A DNA stretch of 9,732 bases from JAEUTH01 sp044230205 (GTDB taxonomy: Bacteria; Bacteroidota; Bacteroidia; AKYH767-A; OLB10), in the NCBI GenBank assembly GCA_044230205.1, contig JBGARN010000132.1, positions 1 to 9,732 of the forward strand. Direction: 5' to 3'. The notes under the pieces are model-generated. The model had not been told where the DNA came from, did no database searches, and saw only the letters and a list, made by a program, of their open reading frames with translations. How positions within the stretch are numbered: position 1 is the stretch's first letter; each line of letters opens with the position of its first letter. The translations under genes and the position numbers were made by a program. Positions 1-7,520 of the stretch are shown piece by piece.

Positions 1-480
1 AATATGATGGCTTATAACCGTTGTGTGGGAACCCGTTATTGCGCAAACAACTGTCCATATAAAGTAAGAAGGTTTAACTGGTTTAATTATGCTGAGAATT
101 CCAAGTTCCCTTATACCATGTATGGACAAAGCGAGCGAATGGTACTTAATCCTGATGTAACAGTTCGTTCACGCGGGGTTATGGAGAAATGTTCAATGTG
201 TGTACAGCGCATTCAGGCTGGTAAGTTGATTGCCAAAAAGCAGGGACGCAGGCCAAAGGACGGAGAAATAACTACTGCTTGTGCACAAACTTGTCCTACC
301 AGTGCAATCGTTTTTGGAGATTATAAAGATCAGTCGGGAGAGTTGTTGACAAAGTTTAAAGAAGAGCGTTCGTATTGGTTGCTTGAAGAGCTTAATGTAC
401 AGCCTTCAATAGTTTACCAGACCAAAGTATGGAATCATAAAGAGGAAGCTGCAAATAAGAAGGAAGAAGTTAAAGCATAA
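1..480 (+). CDS. actB: Alternative complex III iron-sulfur subunit ActB, C-terminal fragment (5' end outside window)
   Basis: This is the last ~159 codons of ActB, the large periplasmic subunit that fuses a molybdopterin-oxidoreductase-like domain (lacking the cofactor in this family) to a ferredoxin-like domain. It relays electrons from the quinol site in ActC towards the haem subunits. Numbering from the Met at position 4, cluster cysteines are visible at C7, C13 and C17 (followed by Pro), then C63 and C66, then C93 and C97 (followed by Pro). In the first group the second cysteine of the usual CxxCxxCxxxCP pattern is Thr10, which fits the [3Fe-4S] cluster known for this family. The tail after about residue 145 is rich in Lys and Glu and probably disordered. 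The frame is open from base 1, so the Met codons at 4 and 7 are internal and the true start lies upstream. A formate dehydrogenase or polysulfide reductase Fe-S subunit looks similar locally, but the following actCDEF genes settle the identity. Confidence 0.93.
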   Translation, partial: NMMAYNRCVGTRYCANNCPYKVRRFNWFNYAENSKFPYTMYGQSERMVLNPDVTVRSRGVMEKCSMCVQRIQAGKLIAKKQGRRPKDGEITTACAQTCPTSAIVFGDYKDQSGELLTKFKEERSYWLLEELNVQPSIVYQTKVWNHKEEAANKKEEVKA

Positions 481-505
481 TTTTAGAATTAAACAATACA
501 ATCAG

Positions 506-537
506 GGCAATGGCTTATCACAAGGATAATCATTGTC
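506..537 (+). other. Interrupted hairpin in the actB-actC spacer
   Basis: The 76-base spacer between actB and actC contains an inverted repeat. Arms 506-512 and 531-537 pair over 7 bp with one G-T wobble. After a small internal loop (513-514 against 530), 515-519 pairs with 525-529 over 5 bp, leaving a 5-base loop ACAAG. No T-run follows, so it is not an intrinsic terminator. It could affect mRNA processing or stability between actB and actC, but that role is inferred. A related structure lies in the actE-actF spacer. Confidence 0.4.
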
Positions 538-556
538 ATAAAATAGAAAAATATAT

Positions 557-1966
557 ATGTCACATGTAGAATCGGCCCTCAGGCCTGCACTTATCACCGG
601 TGATAAGACTATGCACCAGATTACTGAAGACATTTGCAGGCCGATAGAAGGCAAAGCAAATAAATACTGGTGGATAGCCTTTAGCGTTGCAAGCGCTGCT
701 TTGCTTTGGTGGATTATAACAGTTTCATATACCGTAGGAACCGGCCTGGGTGTATGGGGATTAAACAAAACTGTGGGTTGGGCATGGGATATTACAAACT
801 TTGTATGGTGGGTAGGTATTGGTCATGCCGGCACACTTATCTCAGCAATTTTATTGTTGTTTCGTCAGAAGTGGAGGCTGTCTATTAACCGCTCAGCTGA
901 AGCTATGACAATCTTTGCTGTTATTTGTGCTGCTTCATTTATTGTTTCACACATGGGCAGACCATGGGTAGCTTATTGGCCCATTCCGTTACCTAATCAA
1001 TTTGGCTCATTATGGGTTAATTTTAATTCACCTTTAGTATGGGATGTATTTGCCATCTCCACATATTTTACTGTTTCATTGGTATTCTGGTATTCAGGTT
1101 TGCTTCCTGATTTTGCAGTTGTTCGCGATCGCGCAAAAACAAAATCAATGAAATTCTGGTACACTTTATTGTCATTCGGCTGGACAGGTACAGCTAAAAA
1201 CTGGCAACGCTTTGAAGAAATGTCATTGGTGCTTGCCGGTCTTTCCACTCCTCTTGTATTATCAGTACACTCTGTGGTATCCATGGACTTTGCAACTTCC
1301 ATTGTTCCAGGATGGCATACAACAATCTTCCCTCCCTATTTCGTAGCAGGTGCTATTTTCTCAGGCTTTGCAATGGTGCAAACACTTTTGATTATTACAC
1401 GTAAAGTGTTAGGCCTGGAAGATTACATCACTATGTATCATATTGATATGATGAACCGGATTATTGTAGTAACCGGTTCAATTGTAGGTGTAGCCTATCT
1501 TACAGAGTTTTTTATTGCATGGTATTCAGGTGTTGAATATGAATCTTATGCGTTTATCAACCGTGCCACCGGACCTTATTGGTGGGCTTACTGGAGTATG
1601 ATGACCTGTAATGTTATTTCTCCGCAATTATTCTGGTCTAAGAAATTAAGAAGGAATCTTACGTTCACTTTCTTTATGTCAATAATAGTAAACATAGGTA
1701 TGTGGTTTGAGCGATTTGTAATTATCGTTACATCATTGCACCGCGACTATGTTCCTTCAAGCTGGAGTATGTACAGTCCTACATGGGTTGAAATGGGAAT
1801 TTTCATTGGGTCGCTGGGATTGTTCTTCGTACCGTTTTTATTGTTTACCAGATTTTTCCCTGTAATTGCAATGAGCGAGCTTAAAACAATATTTCATTCT
1901 TCAACATCACAAGTAAAGAAAAAGCAAGAGGAATCAGCTAAGAAAGGAGAGTTTATCAATGGATAG
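557..1966 (+). CDS. actC: Alternative complex III membrane subunit ActC (NrfD/PsrC family, quinol-binding)
   Basis: ActC is the integral membrane subunit that carries the menaquinol oxidation site of alternative complex III and passes electrons to ActB. The 469-residue protein fits the family length. About ten hydrophobic segments can be seen, near residues 36-56, 80-101, 114-134, 160-182, 222-243, 258-281, 301-322, 338-360, 370-393 and 413-433. Polar residues within the helices that match the family's quinol site and proposed proton path include H90 (GHAG), H132 (SHMGRPW), D163 (VWD), H238 and D244 (VHSVVSMD). Assigning them to quinol binding rests on family knowledge. The ATG at 557 follows an AT-rich leader without a Shine-Dalgarno sequence. 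A later in-frame Met at residue 19 is a possible but less likely start. The 3' end overlaps actD by 8 bases, which implies translational coupling. Generic NrfD anchors of other enzymes are similar, but gene order supports ActC. Confidence 0.95.
   Translation: MSHVESALRPALITGDKTMHQITEDICRPIEGKANKYWWIAFSVASAALLWWIITVSYTVGTGLGVWGLNKTVGWAWDITNFVWWVGIGHAGTLISAILLLFRQKWRLSINRSAEAMTIFAVICAASFIVSHMGRPWVAYWPIPLPNQFGSLWVNFNSPLVWDVFAISTYFTVSLVFWYSGLLPDFAVVRDRAKTKSMKFWYTLLSFGWTGTAKNWQRFEEMSLVLAGLSTPLVLSVHSVVSMDFATSIVPGWHTTIFPPYFVAGAIFSGFAMVQTLLIITRKVLGLEDYITMYHIDMMNRIIVVTGSIVGVAYLTEFFIAWYSGVEYESYAFINRATGPYWWAYWSMMTCNVISPQLFWSKKLRRNLTFTFFMSIIVNIGMWFERFVIIVTSLHRDYVPSSWSMYSPTWVEMGIFIGSLGLFFVPFLLFTRFFPVIAMSELKTIFHSSTSQVKKKQEESAKKGEFING
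1944..1950 (+). promoter_or_regulatory. Shine-Dalgarno-like ribosome binding site for actD
   Basis: AAGGAGA lies inside the 3' end of actC and ends 8 bases before the actD ATG at 1959. It is the only clear Shine-Dalgarno match in front of a gene in this window. It supports the overlapping actD start. Confidence 0.6.
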
Positions 1967-2483
1967 TCCAAAAAGATTTATTTACGGCATCTTTAATGAT
2001 GAGCATACCGTATTACATGCCACTGAGCATTTAAGACATGATGGTATTGATGTAAAAGATGTGGTATCGCCTTATCCCATACATGGTATGGATAAAGCAT
2101 TGGGACTTTTGCCCACGCGAATTTCTATAGCCTGTTTTATGTTTGGCATTACCGGTACCAGCCTTGCACTATTGATGATGTGGTACATGAACATTCATGA
2201 CTGGCCAATGGATATAGGTGGCAAACCCAGCTTTGCTTTATATAAGAATATTCCGGCATTTATTCCTGTAACATTTGAGTCAACGGTATTATGTGCTGCG
2301 CATGGAATGGTAATTACCTTTTTATTGCGCTGTAAAATATTACCAGGGGTAGAGCCTGAGGTAATTGACTCTCGTTGCACAGATGATCATTTCGTGATGA
2401 AGGTTCGTGTTTGGGAAGACGAAAATGAAAATGATGTGCGTGCAAAACTGATGAAGGCAGGAGCCATTGAAATAAAAGGATAA
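1959..2483 (+). CDS. actD: Alternative complex III subunit ActD (DUF3341-type membrane protein)
   Basis: ActD is a small membrane subunit of alternative complex III without known cofactors; in this family it packs against the other membrane subunits. The 174-residue protein has a soluble N-terminal region (1-50) that ends in the family signature SPYPIHGMDKALGL (residues 38-51). Two membrane helices follow, near 55-76 and 103-124, with a linker between them that carries the conserved pattern KPSFALYKNIPAFIPVTFE (about 89-107). The hydrophilic C-terminal tail is charged and acidic (WEDENENDVR). The ATG at 1959 overlaps the actC stop codon region by 8 bases and has a good ribosome binding site. 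Position between actC and actE matches the usual actABCDEF order. The subunit's detailed role is not established from sequence. Confidence 0.92.
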   Translation: MDSPKRFIYGIFNDEHTVLHATEHLRHDGIDVKDVVSPYPIHGMDKALGLLPTRISIACFMFGITGTSLALLMMWYMNIHDWPMDIGGKPSFALYKNIPAFIPVTFESTVLCAAHGMVITFLLRCKILPGVEPEVIDSRCTDDHFVMKVRVWEDENENDVRAKLMKAGAIEIKG

Positions 2484-2509
2484 TCAACAAACAATTGAGA
2501 TTTACGAAA

Positions 2510-3154
2510 ATGAGTTTTCGAAATATAAAAAATACAATAGCCGTTTCATCAATTGCAATGGTGTTGTTAGGGTCGTGCCGCGATCCGCAAAAATATCCGG
2601 GATATGAATTTATGCCTGATATGTACAGGGGGCCTGCAGTTGAAACCTATGCACAGGGTATTGATAATCCTGATTCAACATCTGCTATGAGGCCGGTGGC
2701 AGGCACTTACTCACGTGGATTTACGCACTTCAACTATGCTGGCACTAATGAAGGTTACGAGCTGGCAAGTACTGAAGCACGTAATCCGCTAACACCAGAT
2801 TCGATAAACTTAGCCGAAGGCAAAAGGCTTTATGGAATTTATTGTGTGAATTGCCATGGTGATAATGGAATGGGAGATGGAAGTATTGTAGCTTCCGGTA
2901 AATTTCCACCACCACCTTCTTATTCCACCGGTAATTCTTCAAGAGGTGGTTTAATGAAAGATTTAACAGATGGTAAAATTTATCATACCATAACTTATGG
3001 ATTAAACATGATGGGTTCACATGCTTCGCAAATTGCTCCTGACGATCGCTGGAGAGTAGTAATGTATGTGCATGAATTGCAAAAATACGGTGCAGCACCG
3101 GCTGCTAAAGATAGCACAGCTGCAGCACAAGCCGATTCAACTGCAAAAATGTAA
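2510..3154 (+). CDS. actE: Alternative complex III monohaem cytochrome c subunit ActE (lipoprotein)
   Basis: ActE is a periplasmic c-type cytochrome, lipid-anchored to the membrane, that carries electrons out of alternative complex III towards the terminal oxidase. With the ATG at 2510 the protein has 214 residues and begins with a lipoprotein signal: basic N-terminus, hydrophobic stretch, then lipobox LGSC with the acylated Cys at residue 23. An in-frame TTG at 2495 would add five residues before the signal and is less likely. The family pattern PGYEFMPDMYRGPA follows the anchor. A single haem-binding motif, CVNCH, lies at residues 112-116, and M167 or M168 (GLNMMGSH) is the probable distal haem ligand. 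The C-terminus (from about 193) is a low-complexity Ala/Asp/Ser/Thr tail. The gene starts 26 bases after actD. A generic cytochrome c is the alternative, excluded by gene order and the N-terminal pattern. Confidence 0.94.
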   Translation: MSFRNIKNTIAVSSIAMVLLGSCRDPQKYPGYEFMPDMYRGPAVETYAQGIDNPDSTSAMRPVAGTYSRGFTHFNYAGTNEGYELASTEARNPLTPDSINLAEGKRLYGIYCVNCHGDNGMGDGSIVASGKFPPPPSYSTGNSSRGGLMKDLTDGKIYHTITYGLNMMGSHASQIAPDDRWRVVMYVHELQKYGAAPAAKDSTAAAQADSTAKM

Positions 3155-3160
3155 TTGCCG

Positions 3161-3186
3161 TGGCTTATTAACACAAGTAATAATTG
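3161..3186 (+). other. Short hairpin in the actE-actF spacer, similar to the actB-actC element
   Basis: In the 74-base spacer between actE and actF, TTATTA (3165-3170) pairs with TAATAA (3178-3183) around a 7-base loop ending in ACAAG. The element begins with the same TGGCTTAT as the spacer at 511-518 and shares the ACAAG loop and an ATTG end. No T-run follows. Two members and AT-rich arms make coincidence possible. Confidence 0.3.
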
Positions 3187-3228
3187 AAACAATAACGGGT
3201 ATAACCGCAGAACATTAAAACAAGTAAA

Positions 3229-4452
3229 GTGGAACAAGCAATTTCAAATACAAAATACGAGTTTACCTCAAGGTCAAAGACGATTTGCTTTATTCTTATT
3301 GCAATAGGTATAGCATCAATTGCAGCCCAGTTTGCGACAGGATATCACCAGGTTTGGGCAAATCTTCTTCAGATAAACTTTTTCTTTATGGGCATGGCTT
3401 TATGTGCAGCTTTTTTTGTTGCTGTTCAATATGTGGCTCGTGCAGGCTGGTCAGTTAATATACTGAGGGTGCCTGAGGCCATGATGACCTGGTTGTGGGT
3501 TGCAATGCCAATCATGCTGATTATTGTTTTAGCCGGTGGTCATCATATTTATCACTGGATGCATGAAGGAATAACTGATAAGTTATTGCCGGATGGAAAA
3601 CCAAATCCACACTATGATGAAATATTAGCAGGCAAATCTGCATATCTTAATGTACCTTTTTTCATAATCAGGCTAATTGCTTATACCGTAATCTGGTGTG
3701 GCGCTGCTTATATGTTAAGGAAGTATTCATTAGCTGAAGACAATGAAGGCGGAACATCGAACTATTTTAAAGCCACTACGGTATCAGTATTTTTTATCAT
3801 TTTGTTTGCCGGAACTTCTTCAACTGCTGCCTGGGATTTAATGATGTCAATTGATCCACATTGGTTTTCTACCATGTATGGCTGGTACACTTTTGCAGGT
3901 ATGTTTATTTCATCACTTGCAGCAATGGGGATGTGGATTGTTTATCTTAAAAGCCGCGGATACCTTGAAGAAGTTTCTGAGCATCATCTTCATGATGTTG
4001 GTAAGTTTATGTTTGCATTCTCTATCTTTTGGACCTACTTATGGTTTGCCCAGTTTATGCTGCAATGGTATTCTAACCTGCCTGAAGAGGTTGTATATTT
4101 TCGTACCCGTGTTGATTATTATCGGTGGCCACTTTGGATTGCACTGTTTCTCAACTTTGTTTTCCCATTCCTTATATTAATGACCAGGGATGCAAAAAGA
4201 AAATTCTTTGTTATTGTATTCGGAGGAACAATAATTCTTACCGGTCACTGGCTGGATTATTTTAACATGGTTGTGCCTGGTGTTCTTGTAAATAACGGAA
4301 CATTTGAATGGCATATTGGCTTATATGAAATTGGAACTACGCTGGGATTTGCAGGAGGCTTTATGTATATGGTTCATTCCAAACTTGCCAGCGCACCTTT
4401 ATTAAGAAAGAATCATCCAATGCTTGTAGAATCAATGCATCACGCAATTTGA
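3229..4452 (+). CDS. actF: Alternative complex III membrane subunit ActF (second NrfD-like subunit)
   Basis: ActF is the second polytopic membrane subunit of alternative complex III, distantly related to ActC. In known structures it pairs with ActC in the membrane and contains a putative proton path. The 407-residue protein shows about ten hydrophobic segments, between residues 17 and 382. Conserved family patterns are AWDLMMSIDPHWFSTMYGWY (201-220), HLHDVGKFMFAFSIFWTYLW (253-272), QWYSNLPEEV (279-288) and HWLDYFNMVVPG (340-351). The start is a GTG at 3229. An in-frame stop lies at 3202-3204 with no ATG after it, and the next internal Met is at residue 54 inside a helix, so the GTG start is well supported. 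It follows actE by 74 bases and precedes coxB by 56. The identity is secure from both sequence patterns and position. Confidence 0.94.
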   Translation: MEQAISNTKYEFTSRSKTICFILIAIGIASIAAQFATGYHQVWANLLQINFFFMGMALCAAFFVAVQYVARAGWSVNILRVPEAMMTWLWVAMPIMLIIVLAGGHHIYHWMHEGITDKLLPDGKPNPHYDEILAGKSAYLNVPFFIIRLIAYTVIWCGAAYMLRKYSLAEDNEGGTSNYFKATTVSVFFIILFAGTSSTAAWDLMMSIDPHWFSTMYGWYTFAGMFISSLAAMGMWIVYLKSRGYLEEVSEHHLHDVGKFMFAFSIFWTYLWFAQFMLQWYSNLPEEVVYFRTRVDYYRWPLWIALFLNFVFPFLILMTRDAKRKFFVIVFGGTIILTGHWLDYFNMVVPGVLVNNGTFEWHIGLYEIGTTLGFAGGFMYMVHSKLASAPLLRKNHPMLVESMHHAI

Positions 4453-4508
4453 TTTTAAGCAATACTAATTTGATTTAACATCTGTAACTGAAAAACGAAA
4501 TATATAAA

Positions 4509-5519
4509 ATGACATTGCTTTATTTCTTTGCTGCATTATTCGGAATCATAGCACTGGTTCGGATTATGAATATTATTCAACTCAGTGAAAAACTAGCCGA
4601 AGATTCTGAAGAAGAACAGACCTTAAGGGACAATCCGCTAAATGCCATGGGTATGATGGCATTCATGATAGTAGGTTTGGTTCTATTTTTCTACATGACC
4701 TGGAAATATGCTCCATTCATGTTACCTGAAGCTGCCTCATTGCATGGCAAAGAAACTGATGCGCTTTTAAATATTAATTTCCTGGTAATAATTGTTGTTT
4801 TTGTAATCACACAGATTGCACTTTTCTGGTTTGTATGGAAATATAAATACCGTAAAGGTGACAGAGGTTATTACTATCCACACAATAATACTATTGAAGT
4901 AATTTGGACAGTAGCTCCAACTATTGTTTTAGCCGGACTTATCATTACGGGACTTCGTTCATGGAATGAAATAACACAAAGTGTACACGATGATGGAATG
5001 AATATCCAGATTTATTCAAGGCAATTTAATTTCATTACGCGTTATTCTGGAAAGGATAATACTTTGGGAAGCTCCTATTTCAAAAATATTACTGATGATA
5101 ATCCCCTGGGTGTAAAAAAAGAGCAGGCTGCAATGGATGATCTTACTGCCGGTGAATTACATTTGGTAGTTAATCAGCCGGTAATGTTGCATATCAATTC
5201 GCAGGATGTAATACACTCGGTTTATCTTCCGCACTTCCGTACACAAATGAATGCTGTGCCGGGTATGACAACTCAGTTTTATTTTGTTCCTACAATTACT
5301 ACTGCTGAGATGCGTAAGAAATTAAATAATCCTAAATTTGATTACGTGTTATTATGTAATAAGATTTGTGGAGTATCACATTATACCATGAATATGAAAG
5401 TGGTTGTTGAAAGTCCTACCGAATTTAAAGGCTGGCTTGCAAATCAAAAACCGGTATTCCCTGCTGGCACAGCCACTGCTTCAAATGCGGCAAGCACAAC
5501 GCCTTTAGCCGAAAAATAA
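4509..5519 (+). CDS. coxB: Cytochrome c oxidase subunit II (CuA subunit) with two extra N-terminal helices
   Basis: Subunit II accepts electrons on its periplasmic CuA centre and passes them to haem a in subunit I. The two standard helices lie near residues 88-111 and 129-149, joined by a basic cytoplasmic loop (KYKYRKGDR). The CuA domain follows, with ligands H236 (VIHS), C283, C287, H291 and M294 in the pattern CxxxCxxxHxxM. Two additional hydrophobic segments at 2-23 and 46-65 precede these and keep the expected topology. Two details differ from the best-known enzymes: Lys285 occupies the place of the Mg-binding Glu between the CuA cysteines, and the aromatic segment reads QFNF (172-175), with Phe where mitochondrial-type proteins have the electron-entry Trp. 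No CxxCH motif is present, so there is no fused cytochrome c domain. The C-terminus is a low-complexity Ala/Thr tail. The gene is part of the act-cox operon, 56 bases after actF. Confidence 0.95.
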   Translation: MTLLYFFAALFGIIALVRIMNIIQLSEKLAEDSEEEQTLRDNPLNAMGMMAFMIVGLVLFFYMTWKYAPFMLPEAASLHGKETDALLNINFLVIIVVFVITQIALFWFVWKYKYRKGDRGYYYPHNNTIEVIWTVAPTIVLAGLIITGLRSWNEITQSVHDDGMNIQIYSRQFNFITRYSGKDNTLGSSYFKNITDDNPLGVKKEQAAMDDLTAGELHLVVNQPVMLHINSQDVIHSVYLPHFRTQMNAVPGMTTQFYFVPTITTAEMRKKLNNPKFDYVLLCNKICGVSHYTMNMKVVVESPTEFKGWLANQKPVFPAGTATASNAASTTPLAEK

Positions 5520-5570
5520 ACTGCTTCAAATTAATTAAGAACGTATATTCCCGAAATACTATTTGAGATT

Positions 5571-7391
5571 ATGGATACGAAAGATACAATACAACACGGT
5601 CATGGCGAAGTTGCTCATGGCCATGTTCACCGGCACGAACACGAGGAAACATTTTGGACAAAATATGTTTTCAGTACCGATCATAAAGTAATATCAAAGC
5701 AATTTCTGATAGTTGCAATATTTATGGCATTTCTTGCCATGGGTATGTCAATGGTATTTCGCTTGCAGTTAGCCTGGCCTGATTTAAAGATGCCATTTCT
5801 GGAATCAATATTGGGTAAATGGGGCAAGGATGGAAAGCTTGATCCGGGCTTTTACCTGGCATTGGTTACTATTCATGGAACCATAATGGTATTTATGGTT
5901 TTAACCGGTGGACTTAGCGGAACATTCTCTAATCTTTTAATTCCATTACAGGTCGGGGCGCGTGATATGGCCTCCGGATTTTTGAACATGCTTTCTTTTT
6001 GGTTTTTCTTTGGTTCAAGTGCAATAATGTTTATTTCCATTTTTGTTGAAAACGGACCTGCTTCTGCCGGATGGACAATTTATCCGCCATTAAGTGCGTT
6101 GCCGCAGGCTATAGGAGGTTCTGGCTTAGGTATGGATTTATGGCTGATAAGCATGGCTTTATTTATTGTGAGTTCTTTATTAGGAGGTATTAACTACATA
6201 ACAACCGTTGTTAATCTTCGCACAAAAGGAATGAGCATGACCAGGCTTCCATTAACAGTTTGGGCATTTTCAATCACTGCTATACTTGGCATCCTTTCTT
6301 TCCCGGTTTTATTTGCATGCGCTTTATTACTTATTTTCGATAGGACATTTGGAACGAGTTTCTTCTTGTCTGATATTTTCATCAATGGAGCACCGCTTGA
6401 GCATCATGGTGGAAGCCCGATTTTATTTGAACACCTCTTTTGGTTTTTAGGACACCCTGAAGTTTATATTGTTCTTTTACCGGCCTTGGGACTTGCGTCT
6501 GAAATAATTTCAGTCAATTCACGTAAACCAATCTTCGGTTATAAGGCAATGATTGGTTCAATGATGGTAATAGCATTCCTGTCATTTATCGTGTGGGGGC
6601 ATCATATGTTTCTTACAGGTATGAATCCTTTCCTGGGATCAGTATTTGTTGTTACTACTTTAATGGTTGCCATACCATCTGCAGTTAAAGTGTTTAATTA
6701 CATAGCTACGCTATGGCGCGGTAATATTGTTTTAACACCAGCAATGCTGTTTGCAATAGGTTTGGTTTCATTCTTCATAAGCGGTGGACTAACAGGAATT
6801 ATTCTTGGTGACTCCGCTCTTGATATCAATGTTCATGACACTTATTTTGTTGTAGCACACTTCCACATTGTAATGGGTGCATCTGCTATTTTTGGTATGC
6901 TGGCAGGTGTTTATCATTGGTTTCCGCGTATGTTCGGAAGACTGATGAATAAGCGCCTGGCTTATCTGCATTTTTGGTTTACCATCATTGCAGTATATGG
7001 TGTATTTTTTCCAATGCACTTTATTGGACTAGCCGGAGTGCCCCGCAGGTATTATGCAAACACAGCTTATGCCGGTTTCGACTCATTAGTTAACATTAAT
7101 GAAATGATTACCATTTTTGCATTAGTTGGTGGTGTTGCTCAGCTGGTTTTTGCCTTTAACTTCTTTTATTCAATTTTCTATGGTAAAAAGTCACCCCAAA
7201 ACCCATGGAAGTCTAATACATTGGAATGGACAGCTCCATTATCTGATGTACATGGAAACTGGCCGGGTGAAATTCCAACAGTTCATCGTTGGCCTTATGA
7301 TTATGGAAAGCCCGGTCATGATGAGGACTTTATTCCGCAAACAGTTCCATTTAGCGAAACTGTTAGTAGTAACAGGCCCGATGACCATTAA
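5571..7391 (+). CDS. coxA: Cytochrome c oxidase subunit I (A-type haem-copper oxygen reductase)
   Basis: CoxA is the catalytic subunit that reduces oxygen to water and pumps protons. In the 606-residue protein all expected ligands are visible: H102 and H432 for haem a, H430 for haem a3, and H295, H344 and H345 for CuB, with Y299 in GHPEVY as the tyrosine cross-linked to H295. Proton-channel residues are also present: D132 (GARDMA) and E297 for the D channel and K373 (AVKVF) for the K channel, typical of the A family. R492 and R493 (PRRY) match the arginines near the haem propionates. The first 24 residues are hydrophilic and contain seven histidines. An extended periplasmic segment (about 66-95) separates the first two helices. 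The gene starts 51 bases after coxB and ends 28 bases before a terminator stem. Haem type (a or o) cannot be proven from sequence, but the CuA partner makes it a cytochrome c oxidase. Confidence 0.97.
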   Translation: MDTKDTIQHGHGEVAHGHVHRHEHEETFWTKYVFSTDHKVISKQFLIVAIFMAFLAMGMSMVFRLQLAWPDLKMPFLESILGKWGKDGKLDPGFYLALVTIHGTIMVFMVLTGGLSGTFSNLLIPLQVGARDMASGFLNMLSFWFFFGSSAIMFISIFVENGPASAGWTIYPPLSALPQAIGGSGLGMDLWLISMALFIVSSLLGGINYITTVVNLRTKGMSMTRLPLTVWAFSITAILGILSFPVLFACALLLIFDRTFGTSFFLSDIFINGAPLEHHGGSPILFEHLFWFLGHPEVYIVLLPALGLASEIISVNSRKPIFGYKAMIGSMMVIAFLSFIVWGHHMFLTGMNPFLGSVFVVTTLMVAIPSAVKVFNYIATLWRGNIVLTPAMLFAIGLVSFFISGGLTGIILGDSALDINVHDTYFVVAHFHIVMGASAIFGMLAGVYHWFPRMFGRLMNKRLAYLHFWFTIIAVYGVFFPMHFIGLAGVPRRYYANTAYAGFDSLVNINEMITIFALVGGVAQLVFAFNFFYSIFYGKKSPQNPWKSNTLEWTAPLSDVHGNWPGEIPTVHRWPYDYGKPGHDEDFIPQTVPFSETVSSNRPDDH

Positions 7392-7419
7392 TTCTTGCGC
7401 AGCTTCTTAAGAATATCAG

Positions 7420-7449
7420 GCGGTTGATTGATAAATCAACCGCTTTTTT
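7420..7449 (+). terminator. Intrinsic terminator of the act-cox operon
   Basis: A perfect 10-bp stem (7420-7429 with 7434-7443, GCGGTTGATT and its complement) closes a GATA loop and is followed directly by six T residues (7444-7449). It sits 28 bases after the coxA stop codon. There is no matching A-run on the left, so it should act on the + strand only. It separates the respiratory operon from the sugar-nucleotide genes. Confidence 0.93.
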
Positions 7450-7520
7450 GTTGGCTTTTGAAATTTAAATCTCTTTTAAGGCTTTAATTTATTGCCATTG
7501 AATTAAAATCAAAATCAATT

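Noticed and set aside
997..1302. 101-codon open frame on the - strand inside actC
   Set aside because: It is antisense to conserved membrane helices of ActC and shows no family pattern.
2495..2509. TTG start for actE, five codons upstream of the ATG
   Set aside because: The ATG at 2510 gives a standard lipoprotein signal peptide directly, and the TTG has no better ribosome binding site.
2745..3098. 117-codon open frame on the - strand opposite actE
   Set aside because: It lies fully antisense to a clear cytochrome c gene, has no recognisable domain, and its residue mix (rich in His, Leu, Tyr) is typical of reverse-strand shadow frames.
7391..7414. Inverted repeat ATTCTT...AAGAAT and the palindrome TTCTTAAGAA just before the terminator
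   Set aside because: Short AT-rich arms with a 12-base loop or none, adjacent to a much stronger stem; no independent reason to assign a function.
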